64,000 nucleotides of DNA from Rhynchospora pubera (GCA_028095005.1 CM051459.1:259890229-259954228); one strand, 5' to 3'; shown: positions 11,211-22,950, counted from the stretch's first letter. Notes: a model not told the origin generated them from the sequence alone. Numbers and translations: made by a program.

Positions 11211-11879
11211 GATTAATTTGAGTTTTTGTTTAGAATAAACCATGTTATAAATCGAAAGGTGCAGAGACCGCAATTCCCAAGAATGCCATAATACACATAT
11301 TATTTTACGTCTATATATTATAGGTTGCTATGAGCAGTTAGGATAACGCACAATATTGAGCTGTAAAGACTCCGTTTTCCTCACTATAAACTCGTAATTA
11401 AAAATAGTAATAGCACATTTTATTTACTCCAATGGCGCACATTTTACGGAGCAATGTTTTTCAAATCATTAAACAGCCGCGCAGCCTAGAACCTATTAAC
11501 CTAAGAATGGTTTGATAAATGATAAACAGAAGTTTGAAAACTGTGGAGATGTGTGCGTTGCAGCTGGCGATAATAATGTGTTATACCGAATCCGGACCTA
11601 CAACCCAAAGGACAAGAACATAGGGACGATGTGGTTGTAATTTTCAAAGACCAGTAAATGTACTTTTGCACGTACACCCTTACAACGAAATAACAACGAA
11701 TTTAACTGTATATTCAGAAAAAATAATTTATTAAATTGAAAATCGTGCCCCAATTTTTCCTGTGTGATTTTAACGAATACACGTACGTTCGTACTCCGGT
11801 CAAATTCCAAAAAAAAAATGCCCCGAACTTATTCAATTTTTATCACCTAGCAAAAGCGATATATTATATTAGATAGAAA

Positions 11880-12258
11880 CATGCTAAAATCAAACCAGTA
11901 TGGACGGATGATTCCGTCAAATTCGACCTTATTTAAAGTTTGGAAGCTTAAATGACCGACACGAATTGTTCTATATATTTTTCATATTAAAAATTTCCTC
12001 GCCGACTAAGTTTTATGTTTTTTTAGAATTTTAGAAAAAATCTCAATCTAATTAGTTTGAATCCTCTAATAACAACAATTTTTAAATTTTTTAAAAATAT
12101 ATAAAATTTAAAAAAAACGTAAAATTTGTTTAGGTATGGAAATTTCAATATGAATAACACATTAAACGGTCTGAATCGGTCATTTGATTTTTCAAATTTG
12201 AGATCTAATCATGTTTAATAGACAGACCCGTCAAATAGCTTTGACAATAGCAACCCTC
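11880..12258. mobile_element. Mutator-like foldback element, family D copy 1
   Basis: Two long inverted arms around a short AT-rich centre. The left arm has AAATGACCGACACGAATTG and TTTTTCATATTAAAA; the right arm inverted has AAATGACCGATTCAGACCG and TATTCATATTGAAA. The outer blocks ATGCTAAAATCAAACC and (inverted) TTGCTATTGTCAAAGC mark the ends. Boundaries are approximate because no clear target duplication was seen in this old copy. Better copies are at 22193 and 37833. Confidence 0.65.
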
Positions 12259-12644
12259 CTTATATTGTTTAAATATCTCCACGTTTGAATTATATATTAG
12301 CCACGAACCTAAAATGCTCTAAGATAATATGAACTTGTTCGAATTGTAAAATGATATGCCAATTTTTGTGTATAGAAAATGTAGTTATAAATCGTTTTTG
12401 CGAATGTTTATATATATATATATATATATAACATAATTCTAGTCTTGTCACAAATCATGAAATCTATCAGTAATTGCACACCAAATTTAATATAAATGAA
12501 CTATGCTTTTTCAAATTCTCAATAGATAAATTATTTTTTTAGTACTTTCCGGTACCACACTGTTTTGGCCCAAATATCGATAAAATTGAAAAACCAGAAC
12601 AAGCTGGAACGTCGGTATTCGATAAAAAGAGATGAAGTATCATA

Positions 12645-12811
12645 GGAGCTGTTTGGATCGCTTAGAAATTTGGAGAATTTGAGAAAGTTGCAATTTATAG
12701 GAATAAATTTATTGGGAAGTGTGTAACTTTGTGAAGAGTTTAGATTGTTTATAATAAATTTATGGTAGGAAGATGGAATTCTCCAAATTTCTTGGAAATC
12801 CAAACAGCCCC
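12645..12811. mobile_element. Harbinger/Tourist-like MITE, family A copy 3
   Basis: A 167-bp copy with ends GGAGCTGTTTGGAT and ATCCAAACAGCCCC, flanked by ATA on both sides (12642-12644 and 12812-12814). The central GGGAAGTGTGTAACTTTGTG block is the reverse complement of the core seen in copies 1 and 2, which marks the same family in the opposite orientation. Confidence 0.85.
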
Positions 12812-12947
12812 ATAAAAAAAAATCAGATTTCTGTCAACGGCTAGCAGTGATGCTAGTAGGTATTCTAAACATCGATTTTTTGTGCTTGCTGGAGCCTGGA
12901 ATGTATGTCGAGCTCATTTTGTCTTACTAACCATTTCAAGCAATGTT

Positions 12948-12975
12948 TTTTTGAAGAAAAATAAGGGTCAAAGCC
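12948..12975 (-). mobile_element. Ultra-short retro-insertion with 17-bp TSD
   Basis: Only 28 bases, reading on the minus strand GGCTTTGACCC, TTATTTTTCTTC and a short poly(A). It is flanked by a perfect 17-bp duplication CCATTTCAAGCAATGTT (12931-12947 and 12976-12992). This is best explained as an extreme 5'-truncated LINE or SINE product made by target-primed reverse transcription. Confidence 0.75.
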
Positions 12976-13333
12976 CCATTTCAAGCAATGTTAGGCGCAT
13001 TTCTGTCATAAAATTCTAAAAATAAATTAATAATATCCTCCAAGTATGATGTAAGATAAGATGAACTTTTTATTTGCTCGAATTATGAAAAGTTATATCA
13101 ATTTCGAACTATTTGTCAACTTCTGCGAACGTAGATCATTTGTATGTCATTATTGGAAAATGCATAAATCGTCGTGCATATTAATATTTCGAGGAAATGA
13201 TAGCAAGTAATTTTTTTTATATTCTGCAATCCTACGCAGAGTCCAGATAAAAGAAACATAAATTATACTCCTTTATTTTGAAGGAAAAATATACGTGACA
13301 AAATTTATGGAGGTTTATCTGAATATAGGTATC

Positions 13334-13376
13334 TATTTTTTTTTTTTACAGAGGGACACATTCCTAACTTGGTGCT
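13334..13376 (-). mobile_element. Possible ultra-short retro-insertion
   Basis: Minus-strand reading gives a short unique piece ending CCCTCTGT and a poly(A) tail (poly(T) on the plus strand from about 13335). The flanks TATAGGTATC (13324-13333) and TATAGGTACC (13377-13386) differ at one position. It could be a retro-insertion like those at 12948 and 18094, but the duplication is not perfect. Confidence 0.45.
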
Positions 13377-13635
13377 TATAGGTACCATAAATTCTGAAAC
13401 TAATTGGGTATAGACAGAAAATAGCCAAAGTAAAAAAACAACAAGCGGTCCAAATGAGCCGTTATCCTTTTGCAATGAAACAGATACCACGTCAGAATAT
13501 AAACGACAAAAACCAACTAACCACCTGTCGTCGGACACGTGCATCTGAAGATTGGTCAATGGGGTATTATTGTTCGCTAAATACGAATACTTCAATCGTA
13601 TCACGCATCTCCAGACTCCAGTGCAGAGAAGACTT

Positions 13636-13649
13636 TTTTTTTTTTTTGG
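13636..13649 (-). mobile_element. Poly(A)-only insertion with 8-bp TSD
   Basis: A run of T followed by GG, flanked by GAAGACTT (13628-13635 and 13650-13657). Read on the minus strand it is CC plus poly(A). It fits the smallest possible retro-insertion, though slippage of a T run next to a chance repeat cannot be excluded. Confidence 0.5.
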
Positions 13650-13748
13650 GAAGACTTCATCCTGTTTAGTGGTAGTATTAAAGCTATTTGTTATTTGAAA
13701 ATTTGCGAGAGAGTTCGATTAGAAGACTAGAAACGTGTCAGCTAATTT

Positions 13749-13885
13749 TTTTTTAGATAGACCATCTAACTTATTTTTAAATTAAATGTTTATGAAAGAT
13801 CCCCAGTCGGATTTCGAACATGTGATCTTTCACTCAAGGAGTGAAGGTGCATTGCTTTTTGTCACTAGACCAAGAACTGGTTCTC
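13749..13885 (-). mobile_element. tRNA-derived SINE with long TSD
   Basis: A 137-bp SINE on the minus strand. It starts GAGAACCAGTTCTTGGTCTAG (A-box-like TTGGTCTAGTG) and continues with a B-box-like GTTCGAAATCC and an AT-rich tail ending in poly(A). The 16-bp direct repeat ACGTGTCAGCTAATTT at 13733-13748 and 13886-13901 is its target duplication. The internal pol III promoter layout and the size fit plant tRNA-SINEs; the copy at 11041-11210 is a relative. Confidence 0.85.
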
Positions 13886-14401
13886 ACGTGTCAGCTAATT
13901 TATTTATATTATTGTGAATCATCCATGTGAATCATCCTGCAGAAACACGGAACATAATAGCGAGGTAATCAAACAAATGTAGCTGTTAAAATTAATGCCA
14001 AGCCTTAGTTTGATAGCTATTTTTTTAAGATGGGCGGATTTAAAGAGAGCCAATGGGGTTCAAATGGCCCCATAAGGTTTTTCCAATCAAGCATTTTTTA
14101 TGTATAATTTTATGATTTTATTGATAATTTCCTTGAGAAAATACTATTCGACCACGAAAAAATGTCCAAATAGTGACATTGTTGACCGCATAGTTTTAAA
14201 AGATAAATTTTGTTATGATTATTTTATTGATATTGATAAAAATATTAACTATTTTTATCTCTGAAATTAAGGGTTAGGATTTAGGAAAAAATAAATAAGA
14301 TGATCCAAATATTCTAGAAATAAAAATTTAATCTAGATTTTGAACCACTTTAAAATATATATATCGTTGTTTTTATAAATCAATTATGTATTAAACTTTA
14401 A

Positions 14402-14680
14402 GGCTATGTTTGGATGGATATGAATAAAAAGTTATTTGGGAGTAAATAACTATTCCCGATTAATCCAAACAGTTTAGATTAAGGGTTTGCTCCGATTCAG
14501 AGACAGATTAACTAATCTGACAAAATGTTAGAATAAGAGAGTGGGCTTAAAAATTAAAAAGGAGAAAAAATCATGGCTCATTATTATTCCTTGCATCGTC
14601 CAAACAAATTTTTACGATTAAGAATTTTAATCCTAAATAACTAATCCTATCCTTAATCTCATATTATCCAAACAGAACCC
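14402..14680. mobile_element. Harbinger/Tourist-like MITE, family C
   Basis: A 279-bp element with ends GGCTATGTTTGGAT and ATCCAAACAGAACCC and a TAA target duplication (14399-14401 and 14681-14683). Sub-terminal inverted repeats include GGATATGA/TCTCATAT and GGATTAGTTATTTAGG-like blocks. It is distinct in sequence from families A and B although the termini are related. Confidence 0.85.
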
Positions 14681-15524
14681 TAAGAAATTTAAATAGAAAT
14701 TTAAATATGTAAATGTAATTAAAAGTCATTGATTCTAGATCATTACAAAATTCAAATTTTTTATTAAACGGTAAACTAGTGTCATATATCATTGTCAACT
14801 TTTTAATAATAAATTCCAAAATATTTAACATTATGAAATTGTTATATTTTTGAAAAATCCCCACCCACCTTATCAGCTATCAGGAACAGCAGACTCGTTT
14901 TGCACGTTTTTCGCCTGGAATTGCTCGCTTTATATCCCCAATGCCAGAGCTGTTATCAGTGTAATCTGTTATGGCTTTATGGGCCACAGAGACCATACGC
15001 TTTATGACCACACGGCCACACCATATCCTACCGACTTGCTTATCCGAAGGCCATAGATGTACGACAAACTAATCATATCTTATATAATAAATAATTTTAT
15101 TAAAACATGACTTGCATGCGTGTGTAATGTTGCGAAATTAATAACTCGATTTTGAAAACATCAAACTTTTTGTGGTGTTTGAATTCGTTTTAGAATGATT
15201 TTGGAATAGTTAATTATATGTTTCAATTTTTCTAATCTAGATATGAGAATCCATACTTCTATATATTGCTTATTTATTTATTTTGGATTAACCCTAATTA
15301 AAGTATTACATCGATATGCCATGCACTTATGATAAATTTGTTAGTGTAAGATTCGGATTTTCGTTAATCCGCTTCTTTTGTCAAGAACCCACATGTGGTG
15401 TAAGATTATACATTTTGTTTTTAGTATGTGGAAACGTTATGTAACAATTTTTTAACGATGGCCCTAGAATGCGGTACGGTATTGCATAATTCGCACTTAT
15501 TTTCAACTAATGAATACTTCTCTC

Positions 15525-15816
15525 TAGGCCGTCAACGGTACATGATTGAACGTTATGCTGTTCCGTATCAATGAAACGAAACAATTAATGGCACTGACTT
15601 TTGTTTTGTTTCAATAATGAAGCTGAAAACTAAGCACGAAATTGCACATCTTGCCTCGTTTCATCCGAAATCAGTGTAATACGTGAAACAGAACAAATAA
15701 CGAAATAAAAATATATGTCGTTTTGATAATGAAATGGATTATGGTACCATTTTTCTTAACGAAAAGATAAATAAAATAGACTGTTCCGTGCTATTTTGTC
15801 ACGTTTGATAGGCCTA
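15525..15816. mobile_element. hAT-type MITE, family F copy 2
   Basis: A 292-bp relative of the element at 4194-4488, with ends TAGGCCGTCAACGG and (inverted) TAGGCCTATCAAACG. It has a perfect 8-bp target duplication CTTCTCTC at 15517-15524 and 15817-15824. Substitutions throughout relative to copy 1 show both are old. Confidence 0.9.
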
Positions 15817-15824
15817 CTTCTCTC

Positions 15825-18076
15825 GGTTTTAAAATTGTTATCGACTGCTGTACCCTTTATGTACTTTTACCAAGTCACCATATATTTTGAACTTGTCAAC
15901 AGTTGCATTGAACTTAAAAGACTGATTAAAATGAACCTTCGTCAATAATGAATACACAGACTACACGCGCGACGCATGTTTGGAAATGCACGATTTATTT
16001 AAATTAAAAGAAATTCTCTATTTATAAATTTACGCATTCATGGTTCCAGTCGACGAGTCTAAACAGCGGAGTAAAATATGGTTGCAAAAATTAGAAGTAT
16101 GTGTATTTATAGGATAATAACTATATCATTCCTTTTCTCGGAAGTCAACTGCTGGAGAATTTTACTAAAAAGAATTGAACTTCTAGATTACATAATGATT
16201 ATTGCTGTAATTTAGTTTGGCGTTTATAGATTTACTGCCTTAGAGGTTTTAAATATATAAAAGTAGATTATAATATTGTCCTCAAATTGTAGTCTTTTGA
16301 GATGAATTTTTAAAAGATATTGATCGAAAGTTAATTATAGTCACATGAAAGTCGACTTTGTCAGTACAAAAAAAAATATTTTGTTCCATATGAAGAGATA
16401 ATGTTTCATGGGAATTCCAAACCAACGGTTTGTTTCTATGTCACATTTTAAACCAGCCTTTCAGAGTTTTATTTACTTAATTGTCTGGACCACTGAGCAC
16501 ACACAAAGACCACTAGCATGTGTTTTGTGTTTATGCAATGCACCTCTGAATTAGAAAAACATATATAGCACCCAAATTCCGAAAGTATAAAGGTAAAAAA
16601 GATATTATAATATCCAGGCAACAATCATACCTGCGCTAAGAAACACGATTCAGATCAATTACCACGTGACCAGCAAATCCAACGGTCAGTGCTGTAATAC
16701 ATATAATCTTTTTCTTATTTTTTTCGTTAATAATTGCACAAACTTTGTTGAGATTTATCAAGAAAAGTGAGCGACTTCAATTAAGAATTTCATGCAAATA
16801 GATTTAAATCATCTGATCTAAATCCAACGGTTAATATTGAACATGTGATAATTCGTACTTGTGAGTTGCATCAGATCCCGTCGGATTTGAAAACCAGTAG
16901 AATTTATTAAGAATAGAATACACCAGTATAGGGAGAATAATGGTGCTGGACCGCAGAAAGAGAAGGAAAGAGGGAGAAAAGAAAGAATAGAGATGTCTCG
17001 GGAAAGCAAGTTTTGGTGTGGGTTGCTGCGCCACTGACCCAACAAAGATAAACAAAGCAGTAACGCCCTCCCTTTTATTCCAGCTTTTATCCGACGAGTT
17101 TTGTATTCTTATTCCAACTAACTTATTCCCCCCTTGCCTCGCGCGCTTTACTATTCTTTATTATTTGTGTTTATTGTTTTCTACACCCTGACGAAGCTGC
17201 TTCGAACAAAGGAAATCCTAGACCAGCCAACCGTTCCCTCCACCCGTTCCACGTGACGCTTTTGTGTGAGAAGACGATTTTACCCTTTAAAGAATTAAAG
17301 TTTTTCCATTATCAAATAATTTAACTCTTTCTATAAGGAAACTTCAGTGCAAAGATGATTTTTTTTTCAATTTAAGGATACAAGAAATAATCTGAAAGGA
17401 CTGTTGGGCAGCCCAAAAAAGATAATAATAAAATTTTTAAATTAATTTATTTTTTATTCACAATATACTTTCACTTCTCACCAACGAGGTGGCGTTCGGT
17501 TTAACACATGAAGAAATGAGAGTTAATAGATTCTAAACAGAATGACAATGGAAGTTTTATAGAAACTATAATGATAATATCATTACATTATTAGTTTATT
17601 ACTGTTGTTCTTAATTTAATTATTGAATGATGCAAACAGTTGGAAAAAAGAGAATGAAAAAGAAAGCGTGGAATTTTTTGTAAATATGAAAAGTTTTGTT
17701 TTTTTAGGTATAAAATTTTGATTTTTCGTAATTCTATTTTATTGTATTTGGTAATTATTTTTCCGAAATATTTCTTCTGTCGTCATTGTCCTGGAAAAAA
17801 AATGGATCGTCAAACCAAGTTAATTTTTCTTAGTAGTTAAGTAATTTTATTGGTATTCAAGTGTTGTTTAAATTCAAAATTTGAACTTTTTACGTGTCTC
17901 TACCAATGATAAATTCCAGCATTGTATTTGGACACTTAAATATATATATAGTTTTTTTTTGTTTATATTCTCCTCTCTCTCTGGGAAAGGGAGAAGAATT
18001 AAAAAATATGAAAAATTCAAAAAATATATATAGCATATTGAATCTCTTTTGTTTTTATTTGGACACCCTCTAAATT
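15825..18076. other. AT-rich intergenic DNA
   Basis: No supported gene. A pyrimidine-rich, somewhat GC-richer stretch at 17040-17280 (CCCTCCC and CCACGTGACGC) could be a promoter remnant, but no coding exon follows on either strand. A degraded roughly 100-bp direct repeat (around 17850-17945, recurring at 18150-18245, containing GCATTG(T/C)ATT(T/C)GGACA) is probably MITE debris. Confidence 0.5.
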
Positions 18077-18093
18077 TTATTTGTATGAAAGTT

Positions 18094-18130
18094 TTTTTTT
18101 TTTGAAACTTTGACAGAGACTGTCAAAGGG
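18094..18130 (-). mobile_element. Hairpin-plus-poly(A) retro-insertion with 17-bp TSD
   Basis: On the minus strand this 37-base insert is CC, a 9-bp-stem hairpin (CTTTGACAG, loop TCT, CTGTCAAAG), TTTC and poly(A). The perfect 17-bp duplication TTATTTGTATGAAAGTT lies at 18077-18093 and 18131-18147. It is the clearest case here of an insertion reduced to the 3' hairpin and tail of a LINE or SINE. Confidence 0.85.
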
Positions 18131-18324
18131 TTATTTGTATGAAAGTTAAGAGACGTTATTGTATCAGCATTTAAGTCTCATTTAAATACAAAATACAAAT
18201 CTCTGATAAAGTAGACTCATAGCATTGCATTCGGACATTATTATAAACTTTGTTTGTTAATGGGCATGGCGCCATGGCCGTACGGAGCCGAAGACAGAAG
18301 AGGCAGAGGTGGCATAACATGATA

Positions 18325-18445
18325 ACAAGCACCACGTGCTACTTGCCACGTCTGTCAGTTGGACGTGGGAAGCGAAGAAGAAAGGAGGGATGCCACGGTG
18401 CACACGTGTGGAGAGGCCTTGGGGTTGTCACGTGCATGCGGAGAC
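18325..18445. promoter_or_regulatory. Cluster of ACGT-core elements (G-box/ABRE-like)
   Basis: Within about 120 bp there are ACCACGTGC, GCCACGTCTG, GGACGTGGG, ACACGTGTGG and TCACGTGCATGC, the last fused to an RY-like GCATGC. The surrounding 300 bp are GC-richer than the neighbourhood. Such clusters are typical of bZIP/bHLH-bound promoters, but I find no convincing gene starting next to it; the open frames across it are short and motif-free. Confidence 0.4.
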
Positions 18446-18762
18446 TCTAGTTTTTGGTCTTTCAGAGCTTTGCTGTTTTTTTTTTTTTTTTAAAAATAGT
18501 TTGTTCTTGTGGCCTTATCTGTAACAAACCAAACTCCGTGCCCTCTCTTTTTCTGCGGCACTTGCTGAATTCAAGTTAGGGATTTGGGTTTGCTGGGATT
18601 TTTTATTTATTTTTTTTTTTACAAGTTGAAAGTTGGATTTGACTAGGAGGGTCAACGTTATTATGATATAAAGTAGAGGGTTTGGGAACAATTTTAGTTC
18701 AAATTTTGAGGTTTGACGACTGTTTAATAAAAGAGTTCATATTGGGACTCGAATGAAATAAT

Positions 18763-19526
18763 CAATGTTTTTAATACCGTACCGGATGTCAAACCGGCGA
18801 AGCAAAGGATATAGGGTTTTATCGGTTTATCGGTTGTACCGGTTTCAAAAACCGGATGACGTCATATAATTATCTAAAATATAAAAAAATATATTAAACA
18901 CACAAACATATATATAAAAATAAAAAATGCACATAATCCCTAAACTATAATGGTGTTCAAATTAAAAGTACAATATTCTTACGTTATGGAAAGTTAAATT
19001 TTATTGCTACCTAATATGTGCTTGCCCCATGAAATGTACTTGTAATCGATTAAAGTATATACAGTCCTTTTAGCTACTTCTTTACCAAAAACAAAAAAAA
19101 AAATTGAAAAGGAGAAGGGACGTACAGAAAGGGGGGTAGATGCTACTAGGCTAGAGGAACTTGAGCGAAGGGACAACTGGACAAGGGAGGGTAGATGCCA
19201 GGGCTAGAGGCTATAGGGGGAAAAAAAGGTTAGAAAGAAATTGCATCAAATATTTCTCGTCTTCTAGCGAAATTGGAAATAAAGTAAACAATTCTTTTCT
19301 TGAGAAGACAAAAGGCAGGAGGGAGTCTACCGAAAAGGAAAATGAAGTCAACAAATCGATGAGAGCGGAATAGCGGATACAGCGGTTTTTCCTAATTTTT
19401 CGGTTTTTGACCGGTTTTTTCCGATTTTTGACCAACGGATTTTATTGATATTACCCTACCGGATTGTGACCCGGTACCCGGTTTTACCGGAAATTTCCGG
19501 TACCCGGTAGGGTATTAAAAACATTG
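18763..19526. mobile_element. hAT-type non-autonomous element
   Basis: A 764-bp element with termini CAATGTTTTTAATACCGTACC and (inverted) CAATGTTTTTAATACCCTACC and a perfect 8-bp target duplication GAAATAAT (18755-18762 and 19527-19534). Sub-terminal regions are packed with CCGG-containing motifs (ACCGGTTT, CCGGTTTTTGACCGG), often seen as repeated transposase-binding sites in hAT elements. The short frames inside have no transposase similarity I can recognise. Confidence 0.9.
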
Positions 19527-20100
19527 GAAATAATTTGATTACGGCGATATTCTGATGCTTCTTTTATACAAGTCGGGTTTGACGACTGTTTATGTAAACA
19601 AGTCAACCGCTTTAAAGCTAACTGAATGCAACAAATTTAAACAGGTCTTTGTCAATTTACTTGAATTAATTTCTTAAAAAAAAATAATTGTTTTTTCAAC
19701 CAAATATTTATCCACGAACCATCCAAATAACAAAAAATTGCAATCGTTGACACTTATAACAAAGTCAGCTTTGATGTTAAGCTCTGAAATGCAAGTTAAA
19801 TTAAATATTATATATTTGTCATAAAAATTTTTTTTTTAATCAAACTTTAATCTCAACTACAGTTTTTTAAGAAAGATTAATTCATCATGATTGCGATTAA
19901 AGACCGATTCAAAATTATTTCTCATGGTAGAATTTCCCATATATTTTCTATATTCTAATGGTTATGAGTTAGTGATACTCAAATATTTTTTGCTGCACGA
20001 ATTACTTTACTATTGATTCACTAAATTTAAATCCGTTTGAAAAAAAAATGTCTAATTCCAATGAACTGTTCCTGCAGAATCTCCAATAAATTCTTTGGAT

Positions 20101-20941
20101 CAGTGGCGAAGCTATAATTTCGTGCTAGCATGGTCTGTAAATTTTTTTAACCGAAAATATATATATTATGTAACGTCTAATATAGACATAATATAATAAT
20201 AAATTTTAAATAAACAAGTCTAAAATAATATTACATAAAAAAGTTCATGAGAAATCAAATATATATTATAATAACAATAAAAAAACCTAAAATAATATAC
20301 TTAATATACAAAAATAATAATCTAAAAATCAAGACAATAAAAAGTACAACAATTTTCTCTTGATTTTTATTTTTCTCATAATTTTGCATAATAGGTTCAT
20401 TAGAAATCTGATTGAACACTTATTTTTCTATATTATGGATATATAAAGATGGGGAAGCATACGAAGAAGCTCGATCACTATTCAAACAACAATATTTCTG
20501 ATCTTATGTGGCATTTGAAATTTTTTTGACAGGAACAATATTTAGTATTTTTAGTGGCGGTTGTATATATTATATGAATTGTATTTTTGATCTTATGCGG
20601 TATCTTTTGTTTATAATATCCTAACAAATCACGCAATGAGCGAGATTCGCGCCGGTATATATATAATACAAATAATTATTCATCCAAATATTTCATTCTA
20701 TTCTAAAATTTTTCTTAATAAGATTCATTAGAGAGGAAGAAATAAGGATGATTAGTCAAGAACAAATACTATTTGAGTCCATATGCGATTTTTTAGACGT
20801 TGTTATGCAATTCAAATCAAACATGACATGCTCAGCTGGGTTCTTCAAATTTTTAAGATGATCCCTAAATTTAATTACAAACAAATGTGATATCAAATAA
20901 ATTTTTTTTTTTTGAGGTGGGTCTACATGGCTTCGCCCCTC
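20101..20941 (-). mobile_element. hAT-like non-autonomous element (GTGGCGAAGC family)
   Basis: An 841-bp element with ends CAGTGGCGAAGC and (inverted) GAGGGGCGAAGC and an 8-bp target duplication CTTTGGAT/CTTTGGAC (20093-20100 and 20942-20949, one mismatch). The interior is AT-rich; on one strand it may descend from coding sequence, but stops fill every frame. The same element lies in the opposite orientation at 56100-56945, which shares the blocks CATGAGAAATCAAA, TAGAAATCT.ATTGAACA and CGCATAGGGACCCAA in diverged form. Confidence 0.85.
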
Positions 20942-21166
20942 CTTTGGACCTTATTATTTATAATATTATGGCTCTTTTGCCATGCAATATCGATTGTTCT
21001 TTAGAATCATTTATGGAGAATTTGCAAGGGATGGTGAACAATTCTGAAAATAATAAAAATTAGTTTTGAAGACATCTTTTACAGAGAGCATTGAATAACT
21101 TATATATATCTTAATTGTTCAATGTGAAGTTACCATAGTTAATTTCTCAGTCTGTTTACTTTCAGG

Positions 21167-21746
21167 TATGGTTGTCAATGAAATCCGTTTACTCATTTAT
21201 CTAATTCGTATCGTACCGTATAAGACGAGTATGGGTAAAGTTTTATTTTCGTTAAGTTAACGGTACGAGTATGGGTAAGTAAATTTTTTCGTTAATTTAA
21301 CGGGTACGGATACGGATAAAAGTCATTTCGTACTCATTTTCATAACGGGTAATTGCCACATTAAAAAGATACAATTACATGATACATGTGACATCTTATA
21401 TTGCATGATCAGTAAAAAATATTGCTAGATTTTATTTAAGATCTATAATTCTTTCCTTTCAGTGTACAAAAAAATAAAAAAAAAGCAAAAATCTAAAATA
21501 TTCGTCATCATTGTTGCACTTTATTAATATACTTATTGATATAATTTATTTATACAGAGTGTACAAATTTTATTGTTATTATGTCTATTTTTTACCATTA
21601 TCGTATCGAATCGTTAATTCTTAACAGGTACGAATAAAATTATTTTTTAACGGATACAAGTAGAATACGGATAAAGAAAATTTTAACAAATACGATATAA
21701 AAATATCTTTTACCGTATATACCGTACCGTACCGTTGACAGCCCCA
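21167..21746. mobile_element. hAT-type non-autonomous element with TACGG motif arrays
   Basis: A 580-bp element with ends TATGGTTGTCAATG and (inverted) TGGGGCTGTCAACGG and an 8-bp target duplication CTTTCAGG/CTCTGAGG (21159-21166 and 21747-21754; 6 of 8 match). Both sub-terminal regions carry repeated GGTACGG/CCGTACC and ACGGATACGGAT motifs, again like transposase-binding arrays. Confidence 0.8.
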
Positions 21747-22192
21747 CTCTGAGGTCTAAATGAAACGAGTCAAAGATGGCTGCTGGGTGTTCCTCAGTTT
21801 CTGCAAGGCTACAACTGTCAACCAAAGAAAGAATATTATCCATAGAGGATGATTTCCACCAGGGCGTTAATCTTCAAAGAAAAAAAAAGAATATAATTAT
21901 CCATTGAGGATCCTTGGTTTTAAGTTGCAAGAACACCAGAGAGAACGAGATATGATTTCTGATGCTGCGTGTCACATTCGATGAGACTTCTTTCTCTTTC
22001 AAAATGAAAATAAATAAATATATAAAATAAGACTTCCTAACGGACGTGTTGGAAATGGAAAATGCATTTAGACTTCCTCGTTTTTATTTTAGCATTGTTT
22101 TGAACCCTAGTTCGTCTAAAGAGATGTGGCGTTATCAAGTCAAAACAACGGTAAAATTATACGTGAAGATAAATAAAATGCATTTGTTTCAA

Positions 22193-22725
22193 AGATACAC
22201 TAAAATCAGTCGTGACTCGTGACTCGTGACTGACGGATGAGATCATTAGCTACGATGAAATTTTAGTTTTTGACATTATAACAATCAATCCGAACCGTTC
22301 AATGCGTTCTCCATATTGATATCTCGTTGGACACCAAATTTTATATTTTTATGAAATTCTTTAATATTTTTTTGGTATTTTGCAAAATTCTTAATCTAAA
22401 CAATTATGGACCCTTCAATAACAATGATTTCTAAAAATCTAAAAAAATAGTAAAAAATTCAAAAATATAAAATTTGGTCTCTAATGAGATTTCAATATGG
22501 GCTCCGTTTGGACAAGGTGTGGGAAGAAGTGGGAAAAAGTATTGAAAAGTGTGTAACTTTGTGAAGAGTTTAGATTGTTTATAATAAATTTATTCCTTTA
22601 TTTCCTTTTTCTCTTCTTTCCAAATGAAATTCAAACGGAGCCATGGAGAACACATTGAACGGTTCGAATTAGTCATTAGGACATGAAAAGTTGACATATA
22701 ATCGTGGCTGATTTTAGTATACCTC
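22193..22725. mobile_element. Mutator-like foldback element, family D copy 2, carrying a nested MITE
   Basis: Inverted arms with GATACACTAAAATCAG and (inverted) GGTATACTAAAATCAG at the ends, and CCGAACCGTTCAATG/CATTGAACGGTTCG further in. The direct repeat TTTGTTTCAA (22183-22192 and 22726-22735) gives a 9-10 bp target duplication of the Mutator type. The right arm is split at 22500 by a Harbinger-type MITE. Confidence 0.85.
22501..22642. mobile_element. Harbinger-like MITE, family A copy 4, nested in a D element
   Basis: A roughly 142-bp copy with ends GGCTCCGTTTGG and (inverted) GGCTCCGTTTGA and an ATG target duplication immediately outside (about 22497-22499 and 22643-22645). The undisturbed sequence CAATATGGAGAACA(T/C)ATTG in the sister element at 38125-38150 gives the empty site and proves the insertion and its 3-bp duplication. 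Confidence 0.9.
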
Positions 22726-22859
22726 TTTGTTTCAATGATAATAAAATATATAAAAGCATCTAAACCTGATGCAGTTTAATTTCAGAAAAAAACCTTCGGA
22801 ATTAATTAATTTTGCCATTTTCAAGTAAAAATGTAACGGAATGAAAACTTTTGTCGTGC

Positions 22860-22950
22860 AGATACAGATAGTAAATTAATTGTAGGGGCATGAGGGAAAA
22901 AGAGAAGATAGATAGATAGGGGCATGAGGGAAAAAGAGAAGATAGATAGG
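22860..22950. repeat. Short tandem duplication
   Basis: The block AGGGGCATGAGGGAAAAAGA followed by GAAGATAGATAG occurs twice in tandem (about 22885-22918 and 22919-22950). It is a local duplication with no evident function. Confidence 0.8.

Noticed and set aside
18250..18524. Two overlapping plus-strand frames of 60-70 codons at the ACGT cluster
   Set aside because: They overlap in different frames, are Arg- and Cys-rich by composition only, and lack any motif or splice partner.
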